Shown piece after piece: positions 23,759 through 32,055 of a stretch of 64,000 nucleotides of DNA. This DNA comes from Plasmopara viticola (Eukaryota; Oomycota; Peronosporomycetes; Peronosporales; Peronosporaceae). How positions within the stretch are numbered: the first letter of the stretch is position 1; each line of letters starts with the position of its first letter. The notes below the pieces were generated by a model that was given only the letters and a program-made list of their open reading frames with translations, had not been told where the DNA came from and ran no database searches. Both the position numbers and the translations under genes were made by a program. The stretch lies in contig MBPM02000082.1 of NCBI GenBank assembly GCA_001695595.3, positions 1 through 64,000 of the forward strand. Reading direction: 5' to 3'.

Positions 23759-24650
23759 ACGGTACAGGTACCATAAACGCTGCGAGGACTCATCTGCTCT
23801 ATAGTGCCGGTTCGTACACCATGCCGACGTCTGCTCGACGATATGTGACTTGGCCACAAAAACAATGAGTTTCAAATGTGGCGCTAAGACTTAATTTTTG
23901 CAAATTGCGAATGCGGCCGAAGCATTGGCTTTTATAAATCAGTTTTGCTTCTATATATTCCTGCACTGTCGAGTAGTTGCAATAGTAGTGTTTTAGCATC
24001 CACAGCGCTTAACGTGACAACTCTTACGTTTAGCTATCAAAAAAGACTTAAACTCGTGCAAAATTTCACACATTTACTCTTTTATGACTTTGCTTGCGTT
24101 TTTACTGTATGTGGTCACTCTTCAACCTATAATAACTGAGACAAAGTGTAGTAAGCTATCGATAGACACCTTGACTGCGTGTCGGTATTTTATTAATCAA
24201 TTTTTGGCCAACCAGCTCAAGTTTGTTCAATTAGTGCCTCTGTAAGCTTTTATACCGACAAGAGAGCAGATAAAGGAACACCAGGAGCGGTCAATGCCGA
24301 GTGTACAGGCCTCTTCGTGACTCCCACTCGGCATTGACCGCTTTAATAAAAACATAGAGCCGTGCTGAGACAATAAAAAAGACGAGATTCGTGCTGAGCA
24401 TACAGGCTGATTAAAAAACGTGCAATCTTATTTTTGGCTAGAGTATCATTTTTGACATTGCCATTATTCAAGTTTTATATGAAACGAAGAAGAAAATTTG
24501 CAACATTAGTACGATCACAAAAATGTTTAATCAATGCTGGTGTTAATATCTTAGATGGTCCAATGCAAGATATATGTTGAGATCGGTATCAAGCAGTCTG
24601 ATGGCTATGGCACATTGTGATTGCAAATAAGCTTAAAGATTGAAAAAGGC
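23759..24650 (-). promoter_or_regulatory. Displaced upstream module and distal block of the intact minus-strand effector
   Basis: Continues the conserved upstream sequence beyond the LINE: GTACCATAAACGCTGCGAGGACT near 23767, then ATGCCGACGTCTGCTCGACG and GCCGAAGCATTGGC. The distal block at 24420-24620 (AAGCAGTCTGATGGCTATGG) is shared with 37330-37470. With the LINE removed, this joins the effector start as in the paralogues. Confidence 0.6.
24286..24342. repeat. 57-base palindrome with 18-base arms (copy 1)
   Basis: Arms AGCGGTCAATGCCGAGTG (24286-24303) and its exact reverse complement (24325-24342) enclose a 21-base loop. A second copy of equal total length lies at 44611-44667 in the opposite orientation. 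The corresponding sequence upstream of the other effectors lacks it. It could be a tiny inverted-repeat transposon or a hairpin of unknown role. Confidence 0.8.
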
Positions 24651-24651
24651 A

Positions 24652-24960
24652 ATCTTGGAAAAGGTCGGGGTGACGCCCTCCTTCCAAGCGCGGGGGCTAG
24701 ATGCTCGCGCGCTTCGGGCATCTGCAGGTCTCTAACGAGTCTCACTCTCGACGCGACGGTCTCCAGCACCGGGCGCTACCTGTGCTCTTACCAAGTCAGA
24801 GATAAACAAAATAATGGAAGACCCTCACGACCTCGGTGCTGGCTGCACTGCCCGCCGAACGAGACCCGACGTATGCGGACACCACTCTATGCCGTGGACT
24901 AGCCAGACTGAGCCTAGCACGTGCATAAGTTGGCAACGCGATTACGTAATACATTACATA
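24652..24960 (+). mobile_element. Short SINE-like derivative of the LINE, copy a
   Basis: About 150 bases of the LINE 5' region, then a short stretch around TCTTACCAAGTCAGAG, then a junction ATAAACAAAATAATGGAAGACC leading into the LINE 3' end and a short ATTAC tail. Target duplication GAAAAAGGCA is at 24642-24651 and 24961-24970. The same junctions occur at 31725-32055 and 42587-42913, so this is a family, not a random deletion. Confidence 0.85.
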
Positions 24961-25012
24961 GAAAAAGGCAGACCATTCAAGTTTGAATTAGGATGCACAT
25001 CCCGCCCATTCG

Positions 25013-26156
25013 TTTTCGGAAAAGGTTGGGGTGACGCCCTCCTTCCAAGCGCGGGGGCTTAATGCTCGCGCGCTTCGGGCAGGTGCTCTCGGGCATCTGC
25101 AGGTCTCTAACGAGTATCACCCTCGACGCGACGGTCTCCAGCACCAGGCCAAACCCCCTTCCACGCCCTTAATCGCGCCAACCGCATCCGGATTGGCTCC
25201 TTTAATGTGAATTCTCTAGGTTCGAAGCGCAAGAAGCACGTAACACTCCCCGAAGATCTCCGGCGCTACCGCGTCGATATCCTTGGCCTCCGCGAAACCA
25301 AGATCTACGATAGAGGTGAGCACCGCATTGATGACTTCCTTCTAACCCTGAAAAAAAAAAACGAAGCCAAGACCGAAGTCACCGAAATCCGCCGCCACTG
25401 CAACCCGTCGGGCGCCACTCGACACGCCCGATCCCGAGAAGAAACCTGGCACCACACTAAGAAGCTCGGAACACTCCTCGGCGATATTAAAGATCTATCC
25501 CGACGCAAGTCCTTGGCCACCCTCGCGCTCCACCGCCTCTGGTCCGTCTGGCTCCGCCCCACGTTCATCTCACCCAAGACACGCATTCGATTGTACAACA
25601 CCTACGTTCTACCGATTCTGCTGTACAACTGGGCTCTTACCAAGTCAGAGCTTCACGGCCTCGAGAGTTTCCATCGCCGCCAGCTTCGCTACGCTCTTGG
25701 CTATCGCTACCCCCGACCCATTTCGAATGCAAGACTCTACGACCTCTGTGATGAGCGGCCGCTGAGACTACGACTGACACAAGCTCGCTGGCGCCTGTTT
25801 GGCCATGTACTTCGCCGCTATCCCGACATTCCAGCTAACCTCCAGATGCGTGCCTACTTCTTCTCCACCGCAGCAAAATGGCGCGGACGTCCCCGCACCA
25901 CGCTCCCCTCGACACTCGACCACAACCTTGTTTCCCGTGGCTCCGGCTTTCGACTCCGGACAGCACAAGACCTCGAAGTGGTACGTACCCTTGCACAAGA
26001 CCGAAAGAAATGGAAGACCCATTTGACCTCGGTGCTGGATGCACTGCCCGCCGAACGAGACTCGACGTATGCGGACACCACTCTATGCCGTGGACTAGCC
26101 AGACTGAGCCTAGCACGTGCATACCTTGGCAACGCGATAACGTAATACATTACATT
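25013..26156 (+). mobile_element. Internally deleted LINE, copy 2
   Basis: Nearly identical to the insertion at 22597-23744, with the same internal junction at an A-run and the same (ATTAC)n end. Target duplication ATCCCGCCCATTCG is at 24999-25012 and 26157-26170. The paralogous upstream region near 37270-37300 is uninterrupted (AAGCGGGATGTGAATTTTAA) and serves as an empty site. The protein frame is open here. Confidence 0.9.
25207..26145 (+). CDS. LINE-derived fusion ORF: endonuclease start joined to ORF2 C-terminus (312 aa)
   Basis: Open frame inside the deleted LINE. Residues 1-45 match the start of an APE-type endonuclease (NSLG near the start, then YRVDILGLRETKIYDRGEHR). The frame then crosses a Lys run (codons in the A-run) into the post-reverse-transcriptase region: LSRRKSLATLALHRLWSVWL, RIRLYNTYVLPILLYNWAL, FHRRQLRYALGYR, ARWRLFGHVLRR and WRGRPRT. 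The endonuclease catalytic residues beyond the QET-like RET, and the whole YADD-containing reverse transcriptase, are absent, so it cannot copy itself. The frame runs almost to the 3' tail. Whether the fusion is translated is unknown; it may be open only because the element is young. The true start may lie upstream, because this family's frame begins RIRIGSFNVNSLG. Confidence 0.6.
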   Translation: MNSLGSKRKKHVTLPEDLRRYRVDILGLRETKIYDRGEHRIDDFLLTLKKKNEAKTEVTEIRRHCNPSGATRHARSREETWHHTKKLGTLLGDIKDLSRRKSLATLALHRLWSVWLRPTFISPKTRIRLYNTYVLPILLYNWALTKSELHGLESFHRRQLRYALGYRYPRPISNARLYDLCDERPLRLRLTQARWRLFGHVLRRYPDIPANLQMRAYFFSTAAKWRGRPRTTLPSTLDHNLVSRGSGFRLRTAQDLEVVRTLAQDRKKWKTHLTSVLDALPAERDSTYADTTLCRGLARLSLARAYLGNAIT

Positions 26157-26748
26157 ATCCCGCCCATTCGGTCAACCATCCAACAGATTAGTTGTCAGCC
26201 CTCTATATTATTAAATTTGCAGCCTAATGCTGATCGATTACAAATTCTACAGTACCCAAGTATCCGTCGGTGCTCTACAGGTGTCCCATTATCATTCAAG
26301 CATCTTGCCTGAGAGTTAAAAAAACCTAAGCATAATTTTCGGTTGACCCTCCAATCCAGACTTTCTCGCTATCATCATGACAAGTTCGCCTAATGCCTTG
26401 ACAAGTCAGCGCCAGCAGCTCGCCAGTTTTTCCAGATCTCGGTGGAGCTGTCTCGAGCATGACTTTGTTTTGCTTCGTGCACACGCGACAGCGCAAAAGT
26501 CGCGCAGCACGAAGTCGTTCTCTGCAATACTTACATGCATAAATATGTCGATTGAGACTAGTGGTCGTCGTGACGGCATCAAGCGATAAGCCCACGTCAA
26601 ACACTAGTCTTGCTGCGTTTTTTTTTTGTCTGCGACAGCAATACTTACGTTACTAGTACAATAGTCAAGAAAAATGATTGACATGTTACCAACCGCAATG
26701 CCATTTTAATCAGAGCACATCTAAAAAAAGGCGTGGTCAATATATTAA
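26157..26748 (+). repeat. Unit sequence repeated in reverse at 36690-37165
   Basis: 26331-26745 matches the reverse complement of about 36690-37165 over several hundred bases, including CTAGTGGTCGTCGTGACGGC and CAATACTTACGTTACTAGTA. The two copies lie at matching distances upstream of two oppositely oriented effector genes. 26171-26330 has weaker matches. No gene seen. Confidence 0.7.
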
Positions 26749-26905
26749 GGGAACCGGTAATTTTCACTCACCCTTTTGATGATTTCCACTCACCCCCTTG
26801 TTTATTGGTCAAATTCTGTTTAATGTCATTGCGCCGCACTTACACCAAACTCTCGAGACGTTTTCACGCGCACGTATCCGCAGTGCATCGCACACTTGAG
26901 AACTC
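26749..26905 (+). repeat. Left terminal inverted repeat
   Basis: Pairs with 29235-29387. It holds two subrepeats of the motif CACTCACCC near 26765 and 26789, also present in the right arm, which are possible transposase binding sites. Confidence 0.85.
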
Positions 26906-26944
26906 CCGATGAACGGCTCCGGTTGTTGATACCAGAGCTCTTTG

Positions 26945-27793
26945 ATGTCGTCAGACGAAGCCGACTGGCGCGCGTGCGTTGAGTATGAGACCAAGCACGT
27001 GGCAATAGGTGATATGAAGCTGCAGGTCTATCAAATGGAGGAGTTGCCCATCACCACGTCGCTCTTTATGTTGGCCGAGATGGTCGCTAACGTGACAGAG
27101 ATCTCTGGCACAAGGATCTGGACAGGACAGGTTCGCACTTCCTTGCACGGGTATATGAACGGCTATGATGCTCCGGACATCGTTGTTATAGCATACTGAA
27201 ACGGTGACGATGTGTTTTTAGTATTTATGGCGCCATCCAGAGCTTGTGCGTGGCAAACGCGTTTGGAATTGGGCGCTGGCACCGGTATTTGCAGCATCGT
27301 GTCGTTCAAGCTTGGAGCTGATACGTGTCTAGCTACAGATGGTGACGGCGAAATTGTCGACCTTTCAACGAAGAACGTGCGAATGAATAAAGCACAAAAC
27401 GTCCTGATTGCGCGCTCGCTGTTCTGGGGCGACGAGTCGTCTACGCAGACACTGTTAAAGGGAGTTCCCGGCGCTTTCTTGGATGTCGATATAATTCTGG
27501 CTGGTGATGTGCTCTACAACAGTGAGCTGATACCACTGCTTTTTGCTACTGTAGTGCGAGTGTTGAGGGTGGACGATGATGTCAACCGAGTCTTTATACT
27601 GTGCCATATTCCTCGTGCCGACGTGACGCATAATCTTGTGCAAAGAAAAAAGATTGTCGACTTTGGGCTAAAGTTTCACGAAGTACTATTGCTGCGAGAA
27701 GATGTTGTGAACGTTGCTGCAGAGCTTGAGGAATGCCCGGTGGAAGATGTGGAGCTTGCAAGGTTGTATTGTATTACAAGGCAAACGAAGTGA
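26945..27793 (+). pseudogene. METTL21/FAM86-like methyltransferase pseudogene
   Basis: Broken copy of a seven-beta-strand S-adenosylmethionine-dependent methyltransferase of the type that modifies lysines of chaperones or translation factors. ATG 26945 opens an N-terminal piece (MSSDEADWRACVEYETKHV) with GTRIWTGQ near residue 55. The frame then ends at 27199. Between 27225 and 27265 another frame reads LWRHPELVRGKRV, and after one more shift the main domain continues in 27212-27793. LELGAGTG is motif I for SAM binding, VDIILAGDVLYN is the acidic post-II and DVLY signature, and the open frame runs to the stop at 27793. At least two shifts, or unspliced introns, make it a likely pseudogene. It lies wholly inside the TIR element, on the strand opposite the GTPase fragment, which suggests gene capture. 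Confidence 0.65.
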
Positions 27794-27879
27794 TCGTGAT
27801 TTATTAATTGACAGAATGGCTAGATTGACAATTTTGGGAAAAATTGTCTAATGGCTGTATTTATCACTGGATTGCGAGT

Positions 27880-28186
27880 CTAATATACTAAACGCGTTGA
27901 CAAGCGTAGACTGCAAAGGTTTCTTCTTTTGTGTTTTAGTGAGCCCTTTTGGTGCTCGCAATACTTGGCGATGCTAGTCAGTGTGTAATCTTTGCCAATG
28001 TAATCAAGTGGGGGGAAGAACAGCAGCAATATGCTATCGACGGTATCGCGTACCAGCTCTGATCCGGCACGCTGATATTCAGGCTTTCTTTGACGGTCTG
28101 TGCGATATCCGCGCTTCTCTGCGTACGCCTCACACAACGTCCACGGGGTCCATGCCTATCAATGAAAGAAGTCAGAAAAGCGGTTA
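27880..28186 (-). pseudogene. GNL1-like GTPase, C-terminal fragment
   Basis: The minus strand reads WTPWTLCEAYAEKRGYRTDR from about 28160 to 28100, then AGSELVRDTVDSILLLFFPP. This pattern (W-x-CEAYAEKRGY then RAG-x-x-RD-x-DG and FxPP) is the C-terminal region of GNL1/HSR1-type circularly permuted GTPases. The frame ends at 27880. The fragment is separated from the GTP-binding part (28430-28640) by about 170 bases of unrelated sequence. Confidence 0.65.
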
Positions 28187-28362
28187 AAATGTTACAATTC
28201 GGTCATCCTAACATACCAATTCTTCCTGAAAGTCGTCAAAAAGTTGAGTACGAGGCTTTAGATCCAAAATCTTTTCAAGCACAACGTGCTCGGCGAGAAA
28301 ACGAACTGCTGAGTAAGGCTCTCGAATCTGGCAGAAGTCGACGCAACAAAATTAGATAACAG
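28187..28362 (+). other. Open segment of unknown origin between the GTPase fragments
   Basis: The plus strand codes for about 56 residues with protein-like composition, including GHPNIPILPESRQ, KVEYEALDPKSFQAQRARRE and SGRSRRNKIR, ending at a stop at 28357-28359. It interrupts the GTPase homology on the other strand, so it may be a third captured piece or part of the element itself. I do not recognise it. Confidence 0.35.
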
Positions 28363-28640
28363 CTTGAAAACAACACCACGTGTTCCTCACCTGTGAGTAC
28401 GGATATAATCTATCGAGCTTCTGAAGATGCTTTGCACCGCCAGCGAATGGAAACACAAGACCAGGACAGTCACAAATGCAAATTTCGGTTAAGTCATGAT
28501 CGTCTGAAATCGCTTTGTGTGTCCCGGTGTGTGAGAAACACCCACGATTTTCTTGCCTGCCAATGCGTTCAACACACTGGACTTGCCGACATTGGGGTGC
28601 CCGAAGGTCATTGTGGGAGTTTAAGCTTGACCAATCGCTC
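28363..28640 (-). pseudogene. GNL1-like GTPase, G1-G3 fragment
   Basis: On the minus strand one frame reads TFGHPNVGKSSVLNALAGKK near 28611-28555 (G1 P-loop) and then SHTPGHTK. After a shift another frame reads ICICDCPGLVFP near 28478-28448 (G3, DxPG) and GLYP-like LDRLYPYSQ. This is the order and spacing of the MMR1/HSR1 GTPase family, closest to GNL1. A stop just before the P-loop and at least one frameshift show that it is dead. GNL1-type proteins bind GTP and act in nucleolar or ribosome-related roles. Confidence 0.72.
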
Positions 28641-29172
28641 CGACATTGCCTGGTTCAGACAATTCGGTCGATTCTGTGGCCAATGCCGACTGAAGACGCA
28701 CTTGAGAATGGCTATTAAGTCCGGCATACTCCTCATTGTCGCATCGAGCAAAACGCAAATAACCTTGAGCGACTTCGTCAGCTACATTCTTGACGTTGAC
28801 ATCAGCACTGCTTGATAGACCACCACACGCCACGACAGCATCGTCCCATCCACACGAAATTGCAGTGACTTTTCGTGACCGGTGATGGAGATACGAGCAC
28901 CACGCTTATTTTGTTTGCGCCTGCTAGGATGTTTACTGCCCGCTTCTTTCTTCTTGTGTACCGCATCAAATTGCAACTTTATGCTTTCTTAAATCGTTGG
29001 GCTTGTATTCAACTCCTACAAGTTGTTGTGCCTCCGTAGCACCAACGCCACACGCCACGAGAATATCCACTGCACCTTTTACTGCCAGTTCGTCTCCTAC
29101 GTCCAATTTTTTGCTGTAAATATCATTGCAACTTGTTAGAAGTACCATTAAATGTACGATTGATTGAGCCAC
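28641..29172 (-). pseudogene. Further minus-strand coding-like fragments in the TIR element
   Basis: Three minus-strand frames follow one another: 28966-29172 (LDVGDELAVKGAVDILVACG, then KPNDLRKHKV), 28782-28976 (KKKEAGSKHPSRRKQNKRGA) and 28621-28833 (ADVNVKNVADEVAQGYLRFA, then SALATESTELSEPG). The last could be the linker before the GTPase P-loop. The basic KKKxxSKHxxRRKQNKRG stretch resembles the basic N-terminal region of such GTPases, but I cannot identify the rest. Confidence 0.4.
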
Positions 29173-29234
29173 AAATTACCTGAGCACCCGTCGACGAAAA
29201 CTGATGTCGCTATTGCCGTGTACAGCGCTTGAGC

Positions 29235-29387
29235 GAGTTCTCAAGTGTGCTATGCACTGCAGATACGTGCGCGTGAGCACGTCTTGAGAAATTGGTGTCG
29301 GCGGAATGACATCAAACAGAATTTGACCAAAAAACAAGGGGGTGAGTGGAAATTATCAAAAGGGTGAGTGGAAATTAATGGTCCCCC
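29235..29387 (-). repeat. Right terminal inverted repeat
   Basis: Reverse complement of the left terminal repeat at 26749-26905, with scattered differences. The CACTCACCC subrepeats are kept (as GGGTGAGTG near 29339 and 29362). Confidence 0.85.
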
Positions 29388-30389
29388 TTCATTATTATAG
29401 AATAAATTATACATACTAACTGCGTACGAAATTCAGCCGGTATGATACTTGTTTCTGACTTACTGTAGAATGATGTCAAAACAATAGTAATGCAGTGTCA
29501 GTTAATAAGTTTTATTTCTGATCCGAACAAAAAAATGTCTCGACAAAATGGCTTCATTCCTCACGGGCATGATTGTCGCCCCAAAACTAAAGTATCGAAT
29601 TTCAGAAATGGTCTGCCTTCTTCAGTCGTTTTGCCAATTTGCACTCACAATCTGTATATGGGCTCAATACCGGTCTCAATGCATTGGACCATCTAGAAAT
29701 ATTACCGTGTCGACACCAGCAGTAATTAATTTTTTTTTGTGATCGTCCTGAAGTCGATAGACTTGTTTTTGCATGAAACTTGGTGTGTCGGGAACATTCC
29801 AGCCAAAAAAAAATTTGCGCGTTCTATATGGCTATTCTTTGAAAATAACAGTCGGTAGAGAAGCTTATGAAGTTAAGTCCACATATAGAGCTGGTTAGCC
29901 GATAATTAGAGAAATACCGGCACGCGGTCATTTTGATAGCTTACAATAATTGTTCTCTCATATTATGAAGGCTGTAAGAGTGATCACATACAGTAAAACC
30001 TGAGCAAAATCATAGACGAGTAAATGTGCTTTAACCAAACCAATGAGATCATGTAAGTCTTTTTTAAGCTAAACGTATTAAAAAGTGAAGAATTGCCACG
30101 TTAAGCGCTGTAGATACCAAAACAATACTATTGCTACTGCTCGACCGGGTCTTCACCGGTCTAGGTACATAGAAGTAGAACTGATTTTTACAAGCCAATA
30201 CGCACCAATGATGTCCCAGCGCCACATTTGGAACATATTGTATCCAAAGCTAAGCCACAAACCCTCAAGCAGACTTGTTGCTGCGGCACTCGAGAGCAAA
30301 TCAGTCCCCGCAGCATAAAAGGTACGTCTAAATCGACCCTATCTAATCAATGATGCGCGAACATATTAAAAGACCACTCGCCCTCTCTT
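29388..30389 (+). repeat. Distal block and upstream module of the effector at 30421
   Basis: 29540-29740 is the distal upstream block (GGTCTCAATGCATTGGACCA near 29670). 30130-30330 is the promoter-proximal module (GACCGGGTCTTCACCGGTC, CAAATCAGTCCCCGCAGC). No gene seen. The 60-77 codon frames here are not conserved in the parallel copies. Confidence 0.55.
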
Positions 30390-30404
30390 TTCATTATTAT
30401 ATTG
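30390..30404 (+). promoter_or_regulatory. Putative oomycete initiator
   Basis: TTCATTATTATATTG lies 17-31 bases before ATG 30421. It is in the same place as TCATTATTCAATTC in the neighbouring copies and fits the oomycete TCATTY initiator plus AT-rich flank. Confidence 0.5.
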
Positions 30405-30420
30405 ACCAGCAAGGTTACAA

Positions 30421-31503
30421 ATGCATCTTTGCAGCATTGCTCAAGTACTCGCATTAGTCGTCTATCTTTTCGCGCAAGTCGATGCTTCTGCGAATGCGAC
30501 TGCGTCCCCCGCACGCTCAGGGATCTTTTCATCCACTGCGAATCAACCTGGTGCCCTCCTCTCGGACCCGCCGAACGCAAGAAACGAAGAGAGGGTTTAT
30601 GGTATCGAAGCTTTCGGCTTGAGAACGCAATTTGCCACTTTACTGACCAAGATCAAGCAGGCGGTCATGATTCCAATTGTCGACACTCACCTTGTGCTTA
30701 AAATAGGTTGGTGGAGGCTTATTGGGCTGGACCCTTCCATCGTCTACACCAATCTTGAGCTCAATCAGGTCAAAGGGAACATTTTGTCGAATGTTTGGTT
30801 TCATATTTGGGTCAAGTACGTGGATAGCTATAATCCGTACTATCCCGGAAAGGAAGTGTCAATTTTAGCAAAGTTAGGGGGGCAATTTGATGATTATAGA
30901 TTGGCAACGATGTTGGAACAAGCAAAGAGTAAAGGAAACCCTTTAACTAAAGCTCTTGGCACGAGACTACAGGAAGAGCAGATGGAAGGTTGGAGAAAGC
31001 GCTCAGTTTCTCCACAAGAACTTCACAACCTTTTGCAGTCGGACCCGAGCCACCCAATTTTGCTTACCGGCCGCAAGTATGAAATCTGGAACATTTATTT
31101 CAGCGAGTACAACCCTGGTACGTCAATGACGCCCTTCGATCAGCTGCTCCACACTTTCGATTACAGAAGTCTGTCTTCGCTACTAATTGCTTCAAAAAGG
31201 TCGGAGGAAACAGCGACGCTGGCGACCAAGCTGCAACTCGAGTTAGAAAAGTTCTGGCTGAGTAAAGGTGAGGCGCCGGAGCTTGTTTTCAAATATTTGA
31301 TGCTTGACAAAACCCCAAATGGTCTTCTCGATAACCTGGAGCTTGAATTATGGATGAGGTATGCGCATATGTATCTGGAAAAGACAGGAAAGGACGTGAC
31401 TCTCAACAAAATTATTGGAAGCCTCTTCGATACAGACCAAATTGAGATGATTATCAAGACAGCAGAGACTAAAGTTGGAAAGAAGTTGGCGGAAAATTTG
31501 TAG
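30421..31503 (+). CDS. Secreted LWY-type RXLR-like effector (360 aa), short C-terminus
   Basis: Predicted secreted effector, host target unknown. The ATG is the first in frame and directly follows an upstream stop. Signal peptide 1-22 (ends QVDA), then the SANATASPARSG linker. GALL occupies the RXLR position (44-47) and NEER the EER position (55-58). Three LWY units follow, with W98/Y133, W191/Y227 and W279/Y314. LQ-x-EQ-x-x-W and LQLELEKFW join successive units, the helix contacts typical of LWY arrays. Compared with the intact paralogue at 37904-39025, the frame ends early: a TAG at 31501-31503 is followed in frame by codons for KKLAAA and a TAA, so about six residues of the Lys-rich tail are lost. 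The gene is probably still functional. Confidence 0.85.
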   Translation: MHLCSIAQVLALVVYLFAQVDASANATASPARSGIFSSTANQPGALLSDPPNARNEERVYGIEAFGLRTQFATLLTKIKQAVMIPIVDTHLVLKIGWWRLIGLDPSIVYTNLELNQVKGNILSNVWFHIWVKYVDSYNPYYPGKEVSILAKLGGQFDDYRLATMLEQAKSKGNPLTKALGTRLQEEQMEGWRKRSVSPQELHNLLQSDPSHPILLTGRKYEIWNIYFSEYNPGTSMTPFDQLLHTFDYRSLSSLLIASKRSEETATLATKLQLELEKFWLSKGEAPELVFKYLMLDKTPNGLLDNLELELWMRYAHMYLEKTGKDVTLNKIIGSLFDTDQIEMIIKTAETKVGKKLAENL

Positions 31504-31724
31504 AAAAAGCTGGCAGCCGCGTAAGCTTAAGAGTTGCTTCTTTTGGCAATTGTTTCAAGTCGTTGCATTTGTAAGACTAAAATGACTAATGACTAAGATG
31601 AATATAGTGGTGTTACATGACTTGAGACAGTATAACGTCATTGTATTTATATTTTGTTGCAGCACACCATATGAAGTTATTGTTATCTCTTTTAAATGTC
31701 AATTTCGTCCTCTTACAAGATTCT
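31504..31724 (+). other. 3' flank of the effector at 30421
   Basis: Shares TTGGCAATTGTTTCAAGTCG, TTACATGACTTGAGACAG and GCAGCACACCATATGAAG with the flanks after 39025 and 54379. It probably includes the 3' untranslated region. A SINE-like insertion follows at 31725. Confidence 0.45.
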
Positions 31725-32055
31725 ATCTGGGAAAAGGTTGGGGTGACGCCCTCCTTCCAAGCGCGAGGGCTAAATGCTCGCGCGCTTCGGGCAGGTGCTC
31801 TCGGGCATCTGCAGGTCTCTAACGAGTCTCACCCTCGACGCGACGGTCTCCAGCACCGGGCGCCACCTGGAATCTTACCAAGTCAGAGATAAACAAACTA
31901 ATGGAAGACCCTCAAGACCTCGGTGCTGGCTGCACTGCCCGCCGAACGAGACTCGACGTATGCGGACACCACTCTATGCCGTGGACTAGCCAGACTGAGC
32001 CTAGCACGTGCATAATTTGGCAACGCGATAACGTAATACATTACATTACATTACA
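31725..32055 (+). mobile_element. Short SINE-like derivative of the LINE, copy b
   Basis: Same architecture and internal junction (AGTCAGAGATAAACAAACTA then ATGGAAGACC) as 24652-24960, ending in about four ATTAC units. Target duplication TTACAAGATTCT is at 31713-31724 and 32056-32067. The last bases of the tail and the duplication overlap in sequence, so the exact end is uncertain by about five bases. The paralogous site near 54590 lacks it. Confidence 0.85.

Larger units (their letters stand above)
26749..29387. mobile_element. TIR element carrying two host gene fragments (Pack-type, 2.64 kb)
   Basis: Bounded by long terminal inverted repeats: left 26749-26905, right 29235-29387, about 155 bases each. 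The outer ends read GGGAACCGGTAATTTTCACT and GGGGACCATTAATTTCCACT inward. The inner parts share CACGCGCACGTATC and GCACACTTGAGAACTC. Inside are fragments of a methyltransferase (plus strand) and a GNL1-like GTPase (minus strand), with no recognisable transposase. The architecture fits a non-autonomous Mutator-like or similar DNA transposon that captured genes. No clear target duplication was found at the ends (ATATTAA left, CTTCATT right), so the superfamily is unproven. Confidence 0.8.

Noticed and set aside
23350..23804. Several overlapping 70-114 codon frames on both strands within the deleted LINE (also at 25768-26312)
   Set aside because: They are alternative frames of a GC-rich region whose real frame is the LINE ORF2 C-terminus.
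24700..24960. Separate gene at 24621-25062 (plus-strand frames of 80-93 codons)
   Set aside because: The frames lie in the SINE-like element and run into its flanks. The same sequence recurs at 31725-32055 and 42587-42913 as a repeat.
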